From the NCBI RefSeq assembly GCF_027942865.1, contig NC_134524.1, positions 20,823,536 to 20,887,535 on the forward strand: a DNA stretch of 64,000 nt. Reading direction: 5' to 3'. A program made the translations under genes and the position numbers. Below the pieces are notes generated by a model, which was not told the DNA's origin, made no database searches, and saw only the letters and a program-made list of their open reading frames with translations. The stretch is from Odontesthes bonariensis. Its lineage: Eukaryota; Chordata; Actinopteri; Atheriniformes; Atherinopsidae. Of the stretch, positions 1 to 12,300 are shown piece by piece. Each line of letters starts with the position of its first letter. The stretch's first letter is position 1.

Positions 1-3000
1 TGGAACGTGACAGGAATGGTTTTAATGCAAAACTCAAGTCTGTCTATTCGCAAACGCTTAGCATTGGCACAAATACTGAAGACGGGGGTGAACTGCTCCT
101 TACCATCTTTTTAGTCGCTAAGCTAAGCTAAGGCAAGCTAACCCTCGCTAGCTGTAGCGGCATGTAACTCTCGAAAAGAAAGCATGTCTCCTCAGATGTG
201 TAAGAACTCTCTGTAATTCCATTTAATTGACCGAGCTCCTAATCGTTGCTGCATTTGAAAGAAAAGTTCAACATGAAATTTAATAAACAGAACTGTTTGT
301 TCGTTTGAGGTTTTACGTACATTCCCCTTTACACGTAGGAGGATAATTGTTTAAGTTTAAAAAAAAAAAAAAGCAAAAAGGTCTGATGTTTTAGAGGAAT
401 ACATTTAAAGTTTTTATCGAAAAAGCCAATATTTGCCTTGAGCTCACGGTCACTGCAAGAATTCAGAGAAGATTTTTAGTTTGGAAAGTTACGACGTGCA
501 TTTCTCTGCTACGCGAGTTCCCGGTCTATAGATTAGCTCTTCGTCACGGGGGACCGGTTAGCGCGAAAGTCTTTTGTTTGAGCTCGTTAGAGATGTAAAT
601 ATACAAATAATATATTACAAGAAAAAAACATTTTAAAAGCCGCGTACTCGCTCCAGTTTGTGCTCAGTTATAGAAAGCGCTAGCTCGAGCAGCGCATTTA
701 CGCTGTCCATAAATAAATTCGATCTAATTTGAAAAACATTAGCATGTCCGTCGGCAAAGGACGATTAGCCGACGCTTGATACCGGGAGTATATTTTGAGA
801 GAGTATATTGGATATCCTATTTACTGATGTTGTTGCGTGATATATAAATAACAAAAAGTGTTTTTTTTTTTTTTTCAACCTCTTTGTTGCCATTTCATTT
901 GTTGCACAGAAAATAACTGACCAATGTAATGAAAGCCAACCTTAAGTCAAAGTGCATGTGATCGTTAAACATGTTTCCTAACTAACTTCACACAATTGTG
1001 ACCGTGATCTATAATGCACAGAGCGGCTCATAACTTGACTATGCCATTCCCATCGTGAACCAACGCAAAAGCTAGCAAGACTGTTGAAACTAAACTCTAA
1101 ATAACTGCTTTTTTGAACACTGTGTATCTTTTTCTCCCCACGATGAAGCCTTAGCAGAATTTGTGTTTAGGCCAAAAATTTTCGCAACTGTGAGAGTGCG
1201 TGTGGGTGAAGCAGAGACGGGAGTCGATCGAAGCGGCTCGTTTTTCTTTTTAGGGAGTGCGCTCTGAAATTTGCTAAGGACTTCAGTGTTGGTGTGTACA
1301 GAATGTCTCTCGTTTGTTTCTGCACCTGTGTTTGTTGTCCTCAAAGCTGGAGGATTTAAAAAAAAACTGAGGTAACCGCATCAAAATCTTTAGTGTATGA
1401 CTAGTTATTTACTCGAGCCCTGCCGCTTTCCTGTTTCCTACCCCCCCACCACTATGCCCCACTCCCACCCCAGTGCCAATGACCAAGACTTTTATTTCAA
1501 TCTTTCCTTTTTATTGCTTGGTGTATGTATTGTAATGTTTGGACTGATGTTATGCTATGCATTTACACCTATAGGAAAAATCTGCACTGTAACATATCCT
1601 CTCAACAAACCACTGATTTCCATTTTCTGAGCTCTTTAAATGCGACGAGTCACGGCGTTCGACAAGATCCTGATATACTTGTATTAAATTTGCATGATGT
1701 ACTTGCCGGACGGGGTGGCATGCGATGGGCAAAGCTAACAGTTCGTAGCTTCAGGGAAGAAAAACACGAGCGCTTGAAAAGAGCGACGCTCTTGGACGCT
1801 GGCGCCGTTTCTCTGCACTCAACATCCAGTTGACCAAGATGGATTGTTAAAGGAATAGTTCACCCTTTCATCCTTTAACACTGTTGTACAGTATGCAGGT
1901 TAGACATGGACTCAGTCCACTTTGCAGTTGCAGTGGCCCACCCATTGGGCCCAGTGTTAGACACTTAAGCAGATGTTAGAATAATTGACAGCTGCACACG
2001 TTTACTGTCACCAGGGAGTTAACCTTGAGCCCCTGACTTTTCTCCCTCTGGTAACAACATGGAGGCAGACTTACATGGCATACATTCCATTTTAATTTTG
2101 CTCTGTTTTTCTGCCACTTGAAATAGTTTTCTTTTTAAAGAGAAACGGCGCATTATAGGCTCAGTATCAGTGCGGTAATACGCTAAATCCAAGGTATTAA
2201 TGTAAAGACTTTTTTTCACACATGCCCTAAAGCCCCCTTTTTTTTTTTTTTTTTTTTGTAGACATTAAGTGGAAGAGCGGTAGTTGACGGCAGGACTGGA
2301 CACTGTGCACACTTTACCCAGCCAGCTTCCCCTTTATAAAGTGCTTATAATGTCTAAATGAGACGAGAGAGACTCACTGTCTGGTGAATTCTCACGGTAT
2401 TCCGAGTATTTCCTGATGATGTCTATAACGCGCTATGTATGACAGTGTTAAAGTATATCTGGGTGGGGGTGGGTTTCCCGCCCCCCCCCCCCAGTGTACA
2501 GACTAGTCCGAGCTAGGCCAGACCCCACGTGAAGCGGTGGCTGCCCTCCTTCAGCTTTAGCCTTTTGAACACAAAGTGGGACCACTGCATCTATCTCAAA
2601 GGGAGGCAGTTGTACTTACTGCTATGACCTGTGGGTAATGGTCTTTCCCTGTGTTAGAAAAAAAAAAAAGAATAAAAAAATAAGCATGCATTCAGACCTA
2701 AATGTTGGACTGCCTCATTTTTACAAACCAAAAAGGCAGGTTTTTCTTTGTAGATCTTTGCATGTGTTTCCACGACTGTACAAAAATTCACCACGGGGAG
2801 GGTCGGGGGCCATAGATTTCTATTTATTTTCTTTTATCTGAAGTGCTTTTTTCAATAGCCACTTGTGAATTTAGATGTGTGTGTGTGTGTGTGTGACCAT
2901 GCAACTTTTCTTTATTCTCCTCGTCAGAGTTTCAGCGGGCAATGGGCCCATTAGCAACTGTTCGGTGGTTTGTTAGTAGATTGAAAGTAGTTGTTTGGTA

Positions 3001-5000
3001 AAACTCCAGCTGCCCGATAATGTCCTGATAAACGCTTAAGATGAATTGTTTTGGAAGCTTATTCAGTGTTTGCATTAAAATGTGACTGTGCTGAGCCCCC
3101 CCAACCCCTCCCCCTCGTCGTTCTTTACATCCAGTTCCCGCCTTCTTCGTATCTAAAATCAACTCCCACGTTCATCGCCAGGCAGCTTATATTTTTTTGG
3201 CATAGCTTAGCTTTTTCCTCTGCAGCCGCTGGCACATAATATATCAACATATCAGCCACAAGTGATGTCAAATTTGGTTATTTGGAAAGTACATATCAAC
3301 TCAGTAAATGCTGCAAAAGTGTAAGCCTAACGTATTTATGATTCAAATTTAGATAGACAAAGAAGGTAATGAAGAGGCAGTCATTGTTTGGAGGTTATTC
3401 AGCCTGTTAATCATTCTAACAATGAACTAAAATTCCTGACAATATTTTCCCTTAAAGTTAAGACCGTGTTTTGTTGTTTTTTATTTCACTTGGTTGTAAA
3501 TATGTATTTTTGGATATATGTCGCTGTGTTTGTTTTTAAATTGATTAATTTATTTAATGCCTATATATTATTGTTTTTTTTTTTTTTACATGTCCTGATT
3601 TTGTTTTACTAACTGGAAAACGAATCAAGGGGATGAAAACCACGTATCGGCTCTTTTCTTATTCATGTTATTCTTTTCGTTTATGTTTTTAGCCGTTTCA
3701 GCTTTCGGTGATGGTTTTTACAACAAAAAAACAACAAAAAAAAGGTGATGTTCATTGACTTGCATTTACTGACATGTAACATACGTTTAACCGTCTTGTA
3801 TTTGATCAGATGTTTTGTGGTCACTGCTTGTAAAAGAACATTTTGTTTTCAGAGAGTTTCCAAATCATGACAAAAGATGAAAGCAGTCACAGATATCACA
3901 ATTTAACCTTTTTGTTCATATGAAGTCAGTTGTCACTAGTACATTTAACTGAGAACAGGCAATTTAAAACAGATGTGGTCTCACAGTGTAGGGTACATTT
4001 ATCAGGTCAAGAAATGCTGACTCCTAATTTGTAGTTTGTTTATAGAGTTTCTCCAAAGCCCCAAAATATTCCGTTTTAAATGTAAATGAATAATTATTCG
4101 ACAAGAAGTCATGCCAATACAATGTCTAAGATAAGTTGAGCGACGGTAGCCAGTTAGCTCCTGTTAGCTCCAGTTAGCTTGAGCAAAAAATAGGTACTAA
4201 ACCCAATGACTGGATTTTGGCCAATCAGAGGAAAGTGGATTCCTAGGGAGGAGTGCCTTAAAGAGACGGGAGCTAAAAAGGCGAGTTTCGGATTATAAAT
4301 TAAAGTACCGCATCAAGGACCAGAACAAGACAAAAAGGCCACAGCATTTCTTTAAAACCTTTGAATGATGCTAAGCTACTTTAGTGGTGCAAGAATAAAA
4401 ATATTGATTTGGAAATTAGCTTGTTTTAACCGAGCAAAAACTTGGCTATTAAGTGAAACTGGCTTGCTAGCTAACTCGCTACTCTTTCTAGTCTGTGAAC
4501 TTGACTGAAAATGAATAAACGCAATCAAAAACACTTCAAATTTACATGCGCAAAAGTGGCAGTTCTTGTAAAAACTTGTTCAATTGCTTTGCAGATTATT
4601 GGTTCATATCTGTATTTTACGCAGTGCATTTTTTTTGTTGAAATCTCTCAACGAACTGTGTTATGTTTCCACTTATATTTGGTATTTTATGTTTGAGTGA
4701 ATAAAGTACACGTGTGAAGTGATAGCGAGGAGGTAGCCATACGAGTGCTGGACAGCAGAGTAAGTATGGAGGAATAGTTTTGGGGGTTTGTAGCTGTTAA
4801 AGAGAACAAATAACCAGAGGCGTGAGCAGAGTAAAACATATAGGTTCATGCTTTGAACGCGTGTACAAACGTAAAGTCTGCTGTTGCCGCTTCGTATAAA
4901 TAAACTGAAATAGTTTCCATGTAGTTACACCACATTGTTCTGAATGTGGCAGTTTCTTGCACAAGAACGCTGTAGAGTGGCGAGTTCCATGTGGTGATGT
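1..5000. other. No gene recognised; AT-rich non-coding DNA
   Basis: I see no coding exon of a known family in this stretch. It is AT-rich, with A/T homopolymers (near 361, 861, 2240 and 2659), a short GT microsatellite near 2877-2896 and scattered AATAAA-type signals. Parts read like a long 3' untranslated region (uniform composition, T-rich runs, no conserved frame), but no adjoining coding exon is visible. A short stretch near 1849-1880 resembles the end of a TTAA-type DNA element. All open frames here are short and look random. Confidence 0.5.
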
Positions 5001-5039
5001 TATAGTTGAATGTCTGGCGAGTCGCTTGACGGTGATGTG

Positions 5040-5620
5040 TAGCATTTGTTGTCGTTTCAGCAGTTCCGGGAAAGAGTTGGCGTCGGCCTCGAGCTTTTTA
5101 ACCACGTCACTCGGCCTACTTTTCTACAGAGCTGCGGAGCAAAAGGAGAACGCGCGCTTTTCTTTTCGATGTGAGGAAGAAAGTTTACATTTCATGCACA
5201 GAAAAGCAAGCTTTTCCATCGCTGGTGAAAGTAGCCAACCGGATCCAGTCGCGGAGAGCTGGGGTGAGGGGACCGGACTCCGCGGCGCGCTTGACATTTA
5301 CAGTTTAAATTCTCATAATTGTGTTGAACAATCTTGATTTCCAAGTAACGTTTGTGGGTAATTCGGAAGTCGTCTGAGGAGTGTGTTTTGCAGTAGCAGA
5401 CGACGGAGGTGTTTGCGGTGCTCTCATTCCTGTCACTGTAGCGGTGTGATTTGCACTGTGGGTGGAGCTTTGGTTTCAGGCTTCTCGCGGCGGCGCTAGG
5501 AGAGCTAACAGTTAGAAGCCATCTAACACTTTGAGTTAGACTAGAAGGATTTTTGGGTTAGACGAGGTTTTTGCAGAGATGGCGCGTGAAAAGTCTTTCT
5601 GTTGAGGACAGATTTATGTA
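5040..5620. promoter_or_regulatory. CpG-richer patch, possible promoter or first-exon region
   Basis: This patch has clearly more CpG than the flanking AT-rich DNA (for example around 5145-5160, 5270-5295 and 5480-5500). No coding exon or core promoter could be pinned down, so the promoter reading is only a suggestion based on composition. Confidence 0.2.
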
Positions 5621-7190
5621 TTTGAAATTGAAATAGTCGTCACCAATCGGACTGTTCCAAAACGCATTTGTGTGGTTCTGGATGGAAATTCTGGATTTTC
5701 AGTTTCAGTTACCTGTACTGACACTTCTTTACTGTTACCACACAAGGGATCATAAAAACTGGAACATAAATTCTTGGGAAGTTGGCGCTGCATTGAGCGT
5801 CACTGATTGGAATCAGTCAGTCGGAGGTTTTCTCTCATATTCTGCTCCTCTGTTAATGTGTGAAGCACATGGCTCTCAGATGGTGTAACAAGTGGCAGGT
5901 GTCACTCCAATCCATCATGTTTGCCAGGACTTGACACCCTTAAATAAAGCTGTTCATATAGATGTGCAATTGTTTGATATTGTCCACACGGTTGAGTTTG
6001 GTAAGAGACAATAAAGCGATCTAGTTGTGTCCCAGTCACAAACCGAAGGAATTATGGAATGTATTACACTAAGCTTAGTAAATGGACTGAGGAGTGCTAT
6101 TACATCCACTGTATTCTCACATTAAGCTCCCACCATAACCCTGTTAGATGCCATATAGGCTCGATGCTGTTAGAAACTTTCGCTGAGGTTTCTCTTCATG
6201 GGGCAAAAAGTACACTTCAGGAGGATTTTGCAGTGACTGCAACAGAATATAAGCGAGGAGCGTAAAAATGTGGCTTTTTGTCATGATTTAAGAGACTGAC
6301 TGAAATTATGCCATTTTGTCATTGTGCTAAAATGAATATAAATATTCTATATTAAAATATATTTGCTAACCAACACTGTTGCCTTGGGTTTTTCTTTCAA
6401 ACACGGCGTCGAGGTGCCAGGATCTGAGAATGACCTTCAACCTGGAACATTTTAATGTTGTGATATTTACCACCCACGCATGTAACGGAACGCAACATTT
6501 CAGTCAAAGGCTGGGAATTATGCACAAGCTGCGTTTCCTCTCGTCATTTTTGGATTCACACCTCTAAGAAGCAGATGAGAAAAGGTGAATGGAGATGGTA
6601 AAAATCCAAAAGCTCCAATTCATGCACAGGAAATGCAGCGGCTCACTTAAGGTTTTTGTTTTCTTTTTTTTTTTTTAGCCTTTTTGATTAAGACTTGATG
6701 ATTTTCAGGGGAGTGAGGAAACAACTTTGTAAATTGTCTGGCAGACAATAAACGTCCGTGACTGACTTCAGTTTTCCCAGCTATGATATCCCAGATATTC
6801 CCAGAAATTTAAATCTGCTCTCTCAATTTTCCTCAAATGCAGTGTTTCTCACTTCAATTTCGGTCCTCAGGACCCACTGCCCTGCATGTTTTAGATGTTT
6901 CCCTCCTCCACCACGCCTTATTCAAACGATCAGATCGTCATCAAGCTCTGCGGTGGCCTGATAAGGAGCCATTGATATTATTCAAAATAATAGTCATTAG
7001 TAAAGTAGCCGGCTCGACTTAATTGTTTAGCCGGCTACCAGCAAAGCCCTGATTATGAAGTGGGAGATTTAGCATTAGCTGGTTGGAAGTGAGCACAGCT
7101 ATGTCAGTTGAACTCTAACATAATACATCCATGGTTGAAGTGCAGTGAAACAACGCAGCCACACACACTATCACTGGACCGCTAGAACCT
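5620..7190. other. Non-coding; nothing recognised
   Basis: No family-level similarity was recognised. Two AATAAA-type signals occur at about 5943 and 6012, which could mark a transcript 3' end from the plus strand. The open frames present are short and without recognisable motifs. Confidence 0.4.
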
Positions 7191-7191
7191 T

Positions 7192-7300
7192 GGCAAGTTT
7201 ATTTGTAGAGCACAGTTCGTACACAAGGCAATACAAAGTGCTTTACAGCTACATAAAATCACAAGAAGGCAAATAAAATAATTTAAAAAAAACATTCAAG
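7192..7300 (-). repeat. L2-type LINE 3' end, antisense fragment
   Basis: Read on the minus strand this matches the 3' terminus of the LINE seen at 35060-35145 (phrase equivalent to 'agcactttg...acaaataaacttgcc'). Only the tail is present. Confidence 0.55.
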
Positions 7301-7335
7301 GAGGTTCTACAAGGCACTGGCGTAGTGGAGACAGA

Positions 7336-7392
7336 GATGTCCATCCATCCATCCATTTTCTATACCCGCTGAATCCGTCGGTCGGGGGGGCT
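7336..7392 (-). repeat. Rex3/RTE-type LINE tail with CCAT repeats
   Basis: A CCAT microsatellite is followed by 'ttttctatacccgct', the reverse complement of the 3' end seen on many fish RTE-like LINE copies (compare 8905-8935 and 45935-45965). Confidence 0.5.
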
Positions 7393-7409
7393 GGGGATTT
7401 TATTGTTAA

Positions 7410-8490
7410 AATCAGGAACATCTTGTCACAGAGTGATGCAGAAAAACTAGTCCATGCATTTGTTACTTCAAGATTGGACTACTGTAATTCTTTATTTATG
7501 GGCTGTCCCACATATTCTCTGAAAAGCCTTCAGTTGATCCAAAATGCTGCAGCCAGAGTTCTGACGAGAACTAACAGGAGAGATCATATTTCTCCAGTTT
7601 TAGCTTCTCTTCATTGGCTCCCTGTTAAATTCAGAATAGAATTTAAGATTCTTCTCCTTACATATAAAGCTCTTAATGACCGAGCTCCATCATATCTTAA
7701 AGATCTCATTGTAAGATATTTTCCTAACAGAGCACTTCGTTCCCAAACTGCAGGTTTACTTGAGGTTCCCAGAGTTTCTAAAAGTAGAATGGGAGGCAGA
7801 GCCTTCAGTTATCAGGCCCCTCTATTGTGGAATAAGCTGCCAGTAAATGTCCGGGAAGCAGACACCCTTTCCACTTTTAAGACCAGGCTTAAAACTTTCC
7901 TTTTTGATAAAGCTTATAGTTAGGGATGGCTCAGGTGATCCTGAAACATCCCATAGTTAAGCTGCTATAGGCCTAGACTGCAGGGGGGCCTCAACTGTCA
8001 CACCTTTCCTCACTTTACTCTCTTTATGTATATGTGACATTATTGTGGTCATTAACTCATGTTTCCCTGTTCCAACAGATATCCTTTGAATGGTGTTACA
8101 GTGCCGCCGCCCCCCCCCCCCCCCCCCCCCTTTCTGTCTTCTCAAACCCCAGCTGGTGGAGGCGGATGGCCACCCTTCCTGAGTCTGGTTCTGCCAGAGG
8201 TTTCTTACTGTTAAAAGGGAGTCGTTCCTTTCCACAGTCGCCTCAGGCACGCTCAGGACGGAAGATTGGACCGAAAACAAAGTTTCGGTCCAATCTGTTG
8301 GTTTCCTTAGCTAGGAAATTGTTTTTGAATTGGCTCTATATGAACAAATTGGATTATTTTATGAATAATTATGATTACAATGAATTGAATTCCAATTGGC
8401 TTGAATTGGACTTTATTATCTATCTGAGATGACATTTGTTGTATTTGGCGCTATATAAATAAAAATGAATTGAATTGAATTGAAATTCAT
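7410..8490 (+). mobile_element. L2-type LINE, 3' portion (C-terminal part of reverse transcriptase ORF plus tail)
   Basis: An open frame at 7423-7923 encodes about 166 aa typical of the C-terminal end of fish L2/CR1-clade LINE ORF2: the block SRLDYCNSLF near residue 17, LQLIQNAAARVLT near 37, the SLHWLPV block near 62 and FKTRLKTFLF near the end. The 3' UTR ends with a 'tttggcgctatataaat' segment followed by about four ATTGA-type tandem units at 8466-8485, the usual tail of this class. The element is 5'-truncated, so it is a dead copy. A C-rich run at about 8110-8130 lies inside it. Clade assignment (L2 rather than CR1 or Rex1) is by recollection of family motifs. Confidence 0.75.
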
Positions 8491-8794
8491 TGTCCCCAGC
8501 TGCACTCATTTATCAATCACTCCCAGTTCAGTATTTGGTTTCCAGGTTTCCCCCTTTCATTGTGGTGAAATCCTTTTTCTGTTTTTCACCCCTCATGCCA
8601 CACCTCCACAAAGCTAAGTGTTTGTTCATACCCTGTCATGCCAAGTCTTTTGTCTTTCTTGTCACAGTTATATTCATGTTTTTGATTCCACAGTCTAGTT
8701 TTGTCTTCCAGCTCAGCCGCGCCTTTTGTTAACCTTGTTTTTGAATAATAAACCCAGTTTTGCCTTACACCTCTGGAGTCCGCATCCGTGTCCT

Positions 8795-8935
8795 GCCAAC
8801 CCGCACCCTGACACTGGCGAACTGTCCGGGGTGTACCCTGCCTCTCGCCCAATGACAGCTGGGATAGGCTCCAGCCCCCCTGTGACACTGAGTTGGATGA
8901 AGCTGGTATAGAAAATGGATGGATGGATGGAAGAC
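8795..8935 (+). repeat. RTE-like LINE 3' end with GGAT tail
   Basis: Contains the widespread fish phrase around 'ctgggataggctccagc' followed by 'agaaaatggatggatgg'. This is the 3' end and microsatellite tail of RTE-like LINE copies; no coding part is left. Confidence 0.5.
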
Positions 8936-9374
8936 AACGGAGCATAAAAACTACTGTAATTCATGTGATCAAGAAAAGAAATGTTTGCAGAAAGAGTTCG
9001 CCCCTGTTTTCGTGTGTTCTGTTTGGTCTATGAAATCAATTTTTGAGAGTAAAATAATTATCCTTAAAAGACTTATCATGAAGCCACGACAGCCTTTAAA
9101 TCACAACTTTACCACTTTTGTAATTACTGCTCTTTTCCTGCGGAGGGCAGCATGAATCCAGATCTAAAGTACCTTTTAGTGTTTTTTTTTTGTTATAGGA
9201 TTTCTAATCATAATAAAGAGGAACAGAAATCATTGTTACATGTTAGTTTTTATTCATTACATTCATATCAAAGGTAAATCACAGAAACATGTCTAAGTCT
9301 GATGAGATGCAAGAACGGTAAGATGAGCAGTAAATGCCCAAGATCCAAAATTGTGCTTCAGAAGCAGACTTCTG

Positions 9375-12300
9375 TCATGGCAGGAGCATTTTGAAGGGAA
9401 CACAGAGAGCTCTTTCCTCTGCTGCAGTCGTCAGCTGCACATCTCTGCGGGCCTGCGGGATACACGCTGGTTTCACTTTCATATCAAAACTCAATTGGAC
9501 CCTTATCACCTTAACAAATGCACGGCAGATGTTTCACGACTTGAATTAATGACTCACCTTAGAAATGATATTTCTTTTATATTCCAACTTCTTCATGGCA
9601 GAGTTTAAGGACTCCACATTTTCCTGTAAGCGAAAGCACGTTTCTGTGAAAATCTTGTGGAAACAAATCCGCACTTTTGCAAAACACCGAGCACACCGAT
9701 GTGAATCTAAGACGGCACCTCAGCTTTGCTTGTGACCCCGCTGAGGGCAGTGTGGTCCATGTTAGAGGCTGAGAGCACAGAGTGGAGCTGAGCCTGCTTC
9801 TTCTCCAGGCTGTCCGTCAGGGCCTGCAGCTTCTTCTCCAGCATTACGTTCCCCACATCTGCTTTGCACTGAGAGCTCTCAATGTCGGCGGCGAACGACT
9901 TGTACAGCTCATCCCTGTTTAGCTGGAGCTGTGTGAAACGGGTAGGCACACACATACAAAAAAAAAAAAAAAAAAAAGGTTTTTCATCCATGGTGCACAT
10001 GAATAATGCTATCTGAGCACTGTGCAGCGCAATCTTTGGCTTCTACCTCACTGAATTTCTGCTCCAAGACTTTATGCTCCAATTTCAGATCTTCCAGCTT
10101 CTCTGTTTTGGGCTCCTTTGCGTTGGCCTGTCAAAAATAATTGAACAAATTCCACTTGTCCTGTGCATGGTGTGGCACCCACAGAAGCTAATCTAAGGTT
10201 TCTTGTTATAGATGGAAAACTCATACACACACACCTTTTTTGCTGAGAAACTTATCCTCTTCTCAGTGTAAGCGATTTCCTTCTTGACTTTTGAGATGAG
10301 CCTAGCAAGGCGTTCGTTATTTTTCAAAACAGAACGATAGTCGTTTCTCATCTTGTCAATTTTCGCTGTCTTTTCTATAATTGTTTTCTAGATGGTGAGA
10401 ACGAAACAAGCCGAGTGAGAAGAGGAAAACATCTGGATCCATAAATACTTCAATACAAAACTGTCAGCAACTGAGTTATTGCTCAAAGAAAACATAATAA
10501 GCTCGTCAGAGTTGAAGGTTTTGCTTTATTTTACTAAACTCCTGATCAATCAACAAATTTAATGAGCCATCAAAACAAGGTAAGTGTGTCAGATTGATTA
10601 ATTATAGAGGGGAAAAATTAGTCGCCAATGGCCTAAACAAAGCATCCAAAACAAGTTTGTTGCTGCGTGTGCTTGCGCATATACCTTAAATGTTCCGATT
10701 TTCCCTGCATCCTTTTCTATGTCAACAATAATCGCATTGGCGTCTTTGAAGATTTTGTTGTGGTCCTCTCTCAAAGCAGAGATGTGGCCGTTCCACTGGA
10801 GCTCCTTCTCGCTGGTCACACTTTTGCTTAAGTTCTCCAACTCTTGTTGCAGCTGCTCCATCCTTTCCTCATATTTTGCTGTAGTTTCTGCTCAAATTGT
10901 GTGAAAAACATGGCAGCCAGTCAGTTTTTGATAACATGAGGTGTTAGATTCAACTCGGGAGAAGTTATTTACCTCCAAGTTGCCTCTCCCAGTCGTTCCT
11001 TGCTGTAGTCATTTCCTCGTCATGTTTCTGTTGAGATTAACGACCAAGTCGATGTGTGTGCAACACGTTCTCACCCCAAAGTTGTCCCATACATGCTATG
11101 TTACTCTATGTTACGCTATGTTGCTATGTTATGCTGGATAGCGCTCGACATCACATCTTTACCTAAGCTGGGTAGCACAACTAAGATGGACTACAAAGAG
11201 CACATCAGATCGTTTAACCCATGTGTGTTGCTAGGTAGCTCCTAGATAAGCGAGGGTAACCCAGTGTCAATGCTTCTACACTAACGATGGTAAAGAAGAA
11301 AAAAAGGAAAAGCACAAAAATGACATATATGGTTGTCGTCCAAATTAGTATGACTGTACAAAAAAAAGCTGAGTGTTGCTGTGAAAGACAAATTGTGAAA
11401 CGGCGTTATCTCCTTTTCTCTCATTAAGGCGAGACACTACAGGTGAATAGGGTAATATTTTAAAATAATAGATGTCACCATGAAACTTCCTCAGTTGATT
11501 CCTTATACATGTATGAAAAAAAAAATGTATTACAAGTTTTAGAAATTTGTGTGTTTCAGTATGCAAATTAGGCATTATCTCGTTAAATATGCGCACATGT
11601 GTTTGCATATATTTCCGGAAGATAGATCTGAACATATGATGAGGCCAGATGCAAAATTCTTTGTTCATTTTGTTTACACACAAAATGAAAAGAAAATTGC
11701 AGAGGGATTTCAGGATATCTGCTTCCACTTCCTAGGAAATCAAAATATACTGCCCATAGCCTAAAAAACATCAATTTTCGCCATATTTTTTGATTATAAT
11801 GTCACGTAAATCAGTCCATAAATGATTTATCAACAAATCCTTCTGTAAATATCTTCAGAATACTGCTAAGTGTATAACTGGAAAGTTTGGTGTTAGTAGG
11901 TGCTCCATTGTCCGAGATATTGATTCTGGAAAAATACAAAAAAATGATTTTGAGAAAACGGCATTAATAAGATTTAAATAGGGGAATTCATTTTGGTAAA
12001 TTTGGGGCGAAACGTACTGCCGCGATTAAACAAAATGTGATGAAATAAACATTTTAATTTATGTTTTCAAACAACACATATTGAAGTAGACTGGCCCAAA
12101 ATCTAAAAATTGACCACCGCATGAAAAATCCCTGTTTTTGCCTCCTGCCGTGTCTCGCCTTAAAGATAAATGCTAAATGCTACAGATAACTAAGAAGGAA
12201 AACTCAGAGATATCAACCAGCTCTTATCATAGCTGATACGCGTCACTCAGAAACTTTCCCAATCAGTAAAGACTGTTTGAACGGACTAAGACCGTACAGA

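Noticed and set aside
1397..1833. Overlapping open frames near 1.4-1.8 kb as genes
   Set aside because: No domain, poor composition for protein, and overlapping frames on both strands; no splice partners found.
8034..8432. Open frame of 132 codons with a proline run
   Set aside because: Lies in the 3' UTR of the L2 LINE; the prolines come from a C homopolymer.
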